From: Myxococcales bacterium
GTDB lineage: Bacteria; Myxococcota_A; Bradymonadia; REDH01
Reading direction: 5' to 3'
Assembly (NCBI GenBank): GCA_947496715.1
Contig: CANMDT010000008.1
Span: 1-52,778 of the forward strand
DNA: 52,778 nucleotides
Part shown: positions 52,462 through 52,778 of the stretch, one piece after another
How the letters are laid out: each line of letters begins with the position of its first letter
Numbering within the stretch: position 1 is the first letter of the stretch
Notes under the pieces: generated by a model
What the model was told of the DNA's origin: nothing
The model's database searches: none
What the model saw: only the letters and a program-made list of their open reading frames with translations
Translations under genes and position numbers: made by a program

Positions 52462-52740
52462 GCAGGCCGACGAGGGCAGCGGCGGGCTATTCGCTCAGCG
52501 GTGCATGCGCGGCAGCCTGCAACCGCTCATCAGCCCCTGCTTGGGCAGCTTAGGGCGGTGCATCAGGGTCGCCGAAGGAGGAACTCCCTGACAGCCCGCC
52601 CAAGCGGCGCACTCCTACGCATGTTCAGACAGAGGAAGCACCGACGGCAGCGGAGCCGGAAACGTCAACGCCGGGGGCCAAAAACGGCGAAGGCCCGCAG
52701 AGCGGGCCAACGAACGCGCAGGCTGTGAGGCCCGAGCGGC
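52462..52740. other. Intergenic region after PBP1A, with a long imperfect hairpin
   Basis: No credible gene is visible in these 279 bases. GCTTGGGC (52539-52546) pairs with GCCCAAGC (52598-52605), and inside it TCAGGG (52563-52568) pairs with CCCTGA (52586-52591). It may be a small RNA or part of a terminator system. I could not match it to 6S RNA, RNase P, tmRNA or a known riboswitch. Confidence 0.4.
52680..52708 (-). terminator. Possible weak terminator of the minus-strand gene at the window end
   Basis: On the minus strand GGCCCGC-TCT-GCGGGCC (52692-52708) is followed seven bases later by TTTTT (52680-52684), just past the stop of the partial gene. The gap between stem and T-run is long for a classical terminator. 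Confidence 0.4.
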
Positions 52741-52778
52741 TTAGAAGTCGATGCCGGGCATGAAGACGTTGAGGCCCT
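52741..52778 (-). CDS. C-terminal end of an unidentified gene
   Basis: The minus strand reads in from the window edge as GLNVFMPGIDF and stops at a TAA (52741-52743). Only eleven complete codons are visible, so the product cannot be named. Its position, convergent with PBP1A and followed by a possible terminator, supports a real gene end. Confidence 0.5.
   Translation of the reverse strand, partial: GLNVFMPGIDF

Noticed and set aside
52500-52540. Hammerhead-like CTGATGAG on the minus strand
   Set aside because: The required GAAA core and flanking stems are missing.
52536-52610. Known RNA families for the post-PBP1A hairpin (6S, RNase P, glycine or cobalamin riboswitch)
   Set aside because: The conserved cores of these RNAs are absent; only short purine-rich stretches look similar.
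52501-52728. 75-codon basic frame after PBP1A
   Set aside because: It is arginine/glutamine-rich, lacks a ribosome site and covers the hairpin and the terminator-like stem, so it is probably a chance frame.

Overview
The window is a gene-dense, GC-rich bacterial chromosome segment with almost no non-coding DNA. Many neighbouring genes overlap by four bases (ATGA or GTGA). The protein families point to Myxococcota or a related former deltaproteobacterial lineage such as Bradymonadota. The main evidence is a near-canonical MglA polarity GTPase with an MglB-like roadblock partner, an AgmX/GltJ-like protein (zinc ribbon, GYF domain, one membrane segment, TonB-like C-terminus), a Cache-type sensor whose tail resembles the MXAN_5187 C-terminal domain, and large TPR proteins. 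I see no phage, insertion sequence, CRISPR array or integrase, so this looks like core chromosome.

Layout. 1-2880 (minus): fused proline dehydrogenase/P5C dehydrogenase, cut by the window edge. 3020-9170 (plus): double-ATPase MlaF-like ABC protein, metallo-beta-lactamase-fold hydrolase, small membrane protein, unknown protein, prenyl synthase and TlyA methyltransferase, with a lipoprotein gene inserted in the opposite direction. 9167-14215 (minus): membrane sensor, GT-C-type glycosyltransferase and cellulose-synthase-like glycosyltransferase. 14341-17377 (plus): DPPR-synthase-like UbiA protein and an AmgK/MurU-like sugar-recycling pair. 17409-20553 (minus): PP2C phosphatase, DAGK-family lipid kinase, MglA and MglB-like protein, plus a candidate structured RNA on the plus strand between the kinase and mglA. 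20647-24876 (minus): recR, ybaB, dnaX, SRP RNA, tadA, four serine tRNAs and tRNA-Arg(ACG). 24973-28399 (minus): a GAF-GGDEF-EAL gene broken by a TGA codon, serS and a tRNA-Leu with anticodon AAG. 28490-31975 (minus): gap-pgk-tpiA-secG. 32069-41579 (minus): six tightly packed genes from the AgmX-like protein through two large uncharacterised proteins and a lipoprotein to a TIGR01777 epimerase and CorA. 41777-52461 (plus): membrane protein, hemW, grpE-dnaK-dnaJ-like chaperone set, periplasmic-binding-like protein, zinc-ribbon protein, thiL and PBP1A.

The most unusual part is the translation island at 23.6-28.4 kb. It holds serS and tRNAs for all six serine codons. It also holds tadA directly behind its known substrate tRNA-Arg(ACG), and a rare A34 leucine tRNA whose anticodon arm copies that of tRNA-Arg(ACG) except at position 35. 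That pattern suggests TadA makes inosine on a second tRNA here. Other leads are the three-way-junction RNA candidate at 19.3 kb, the premature TGA in the c-di-GMP gene, the AgmX-like operon as a possible uncharacterised envelope machine connected with MglA/MglB, and a 27-codon reading frame tiled exactly between thiL and PBP1A.
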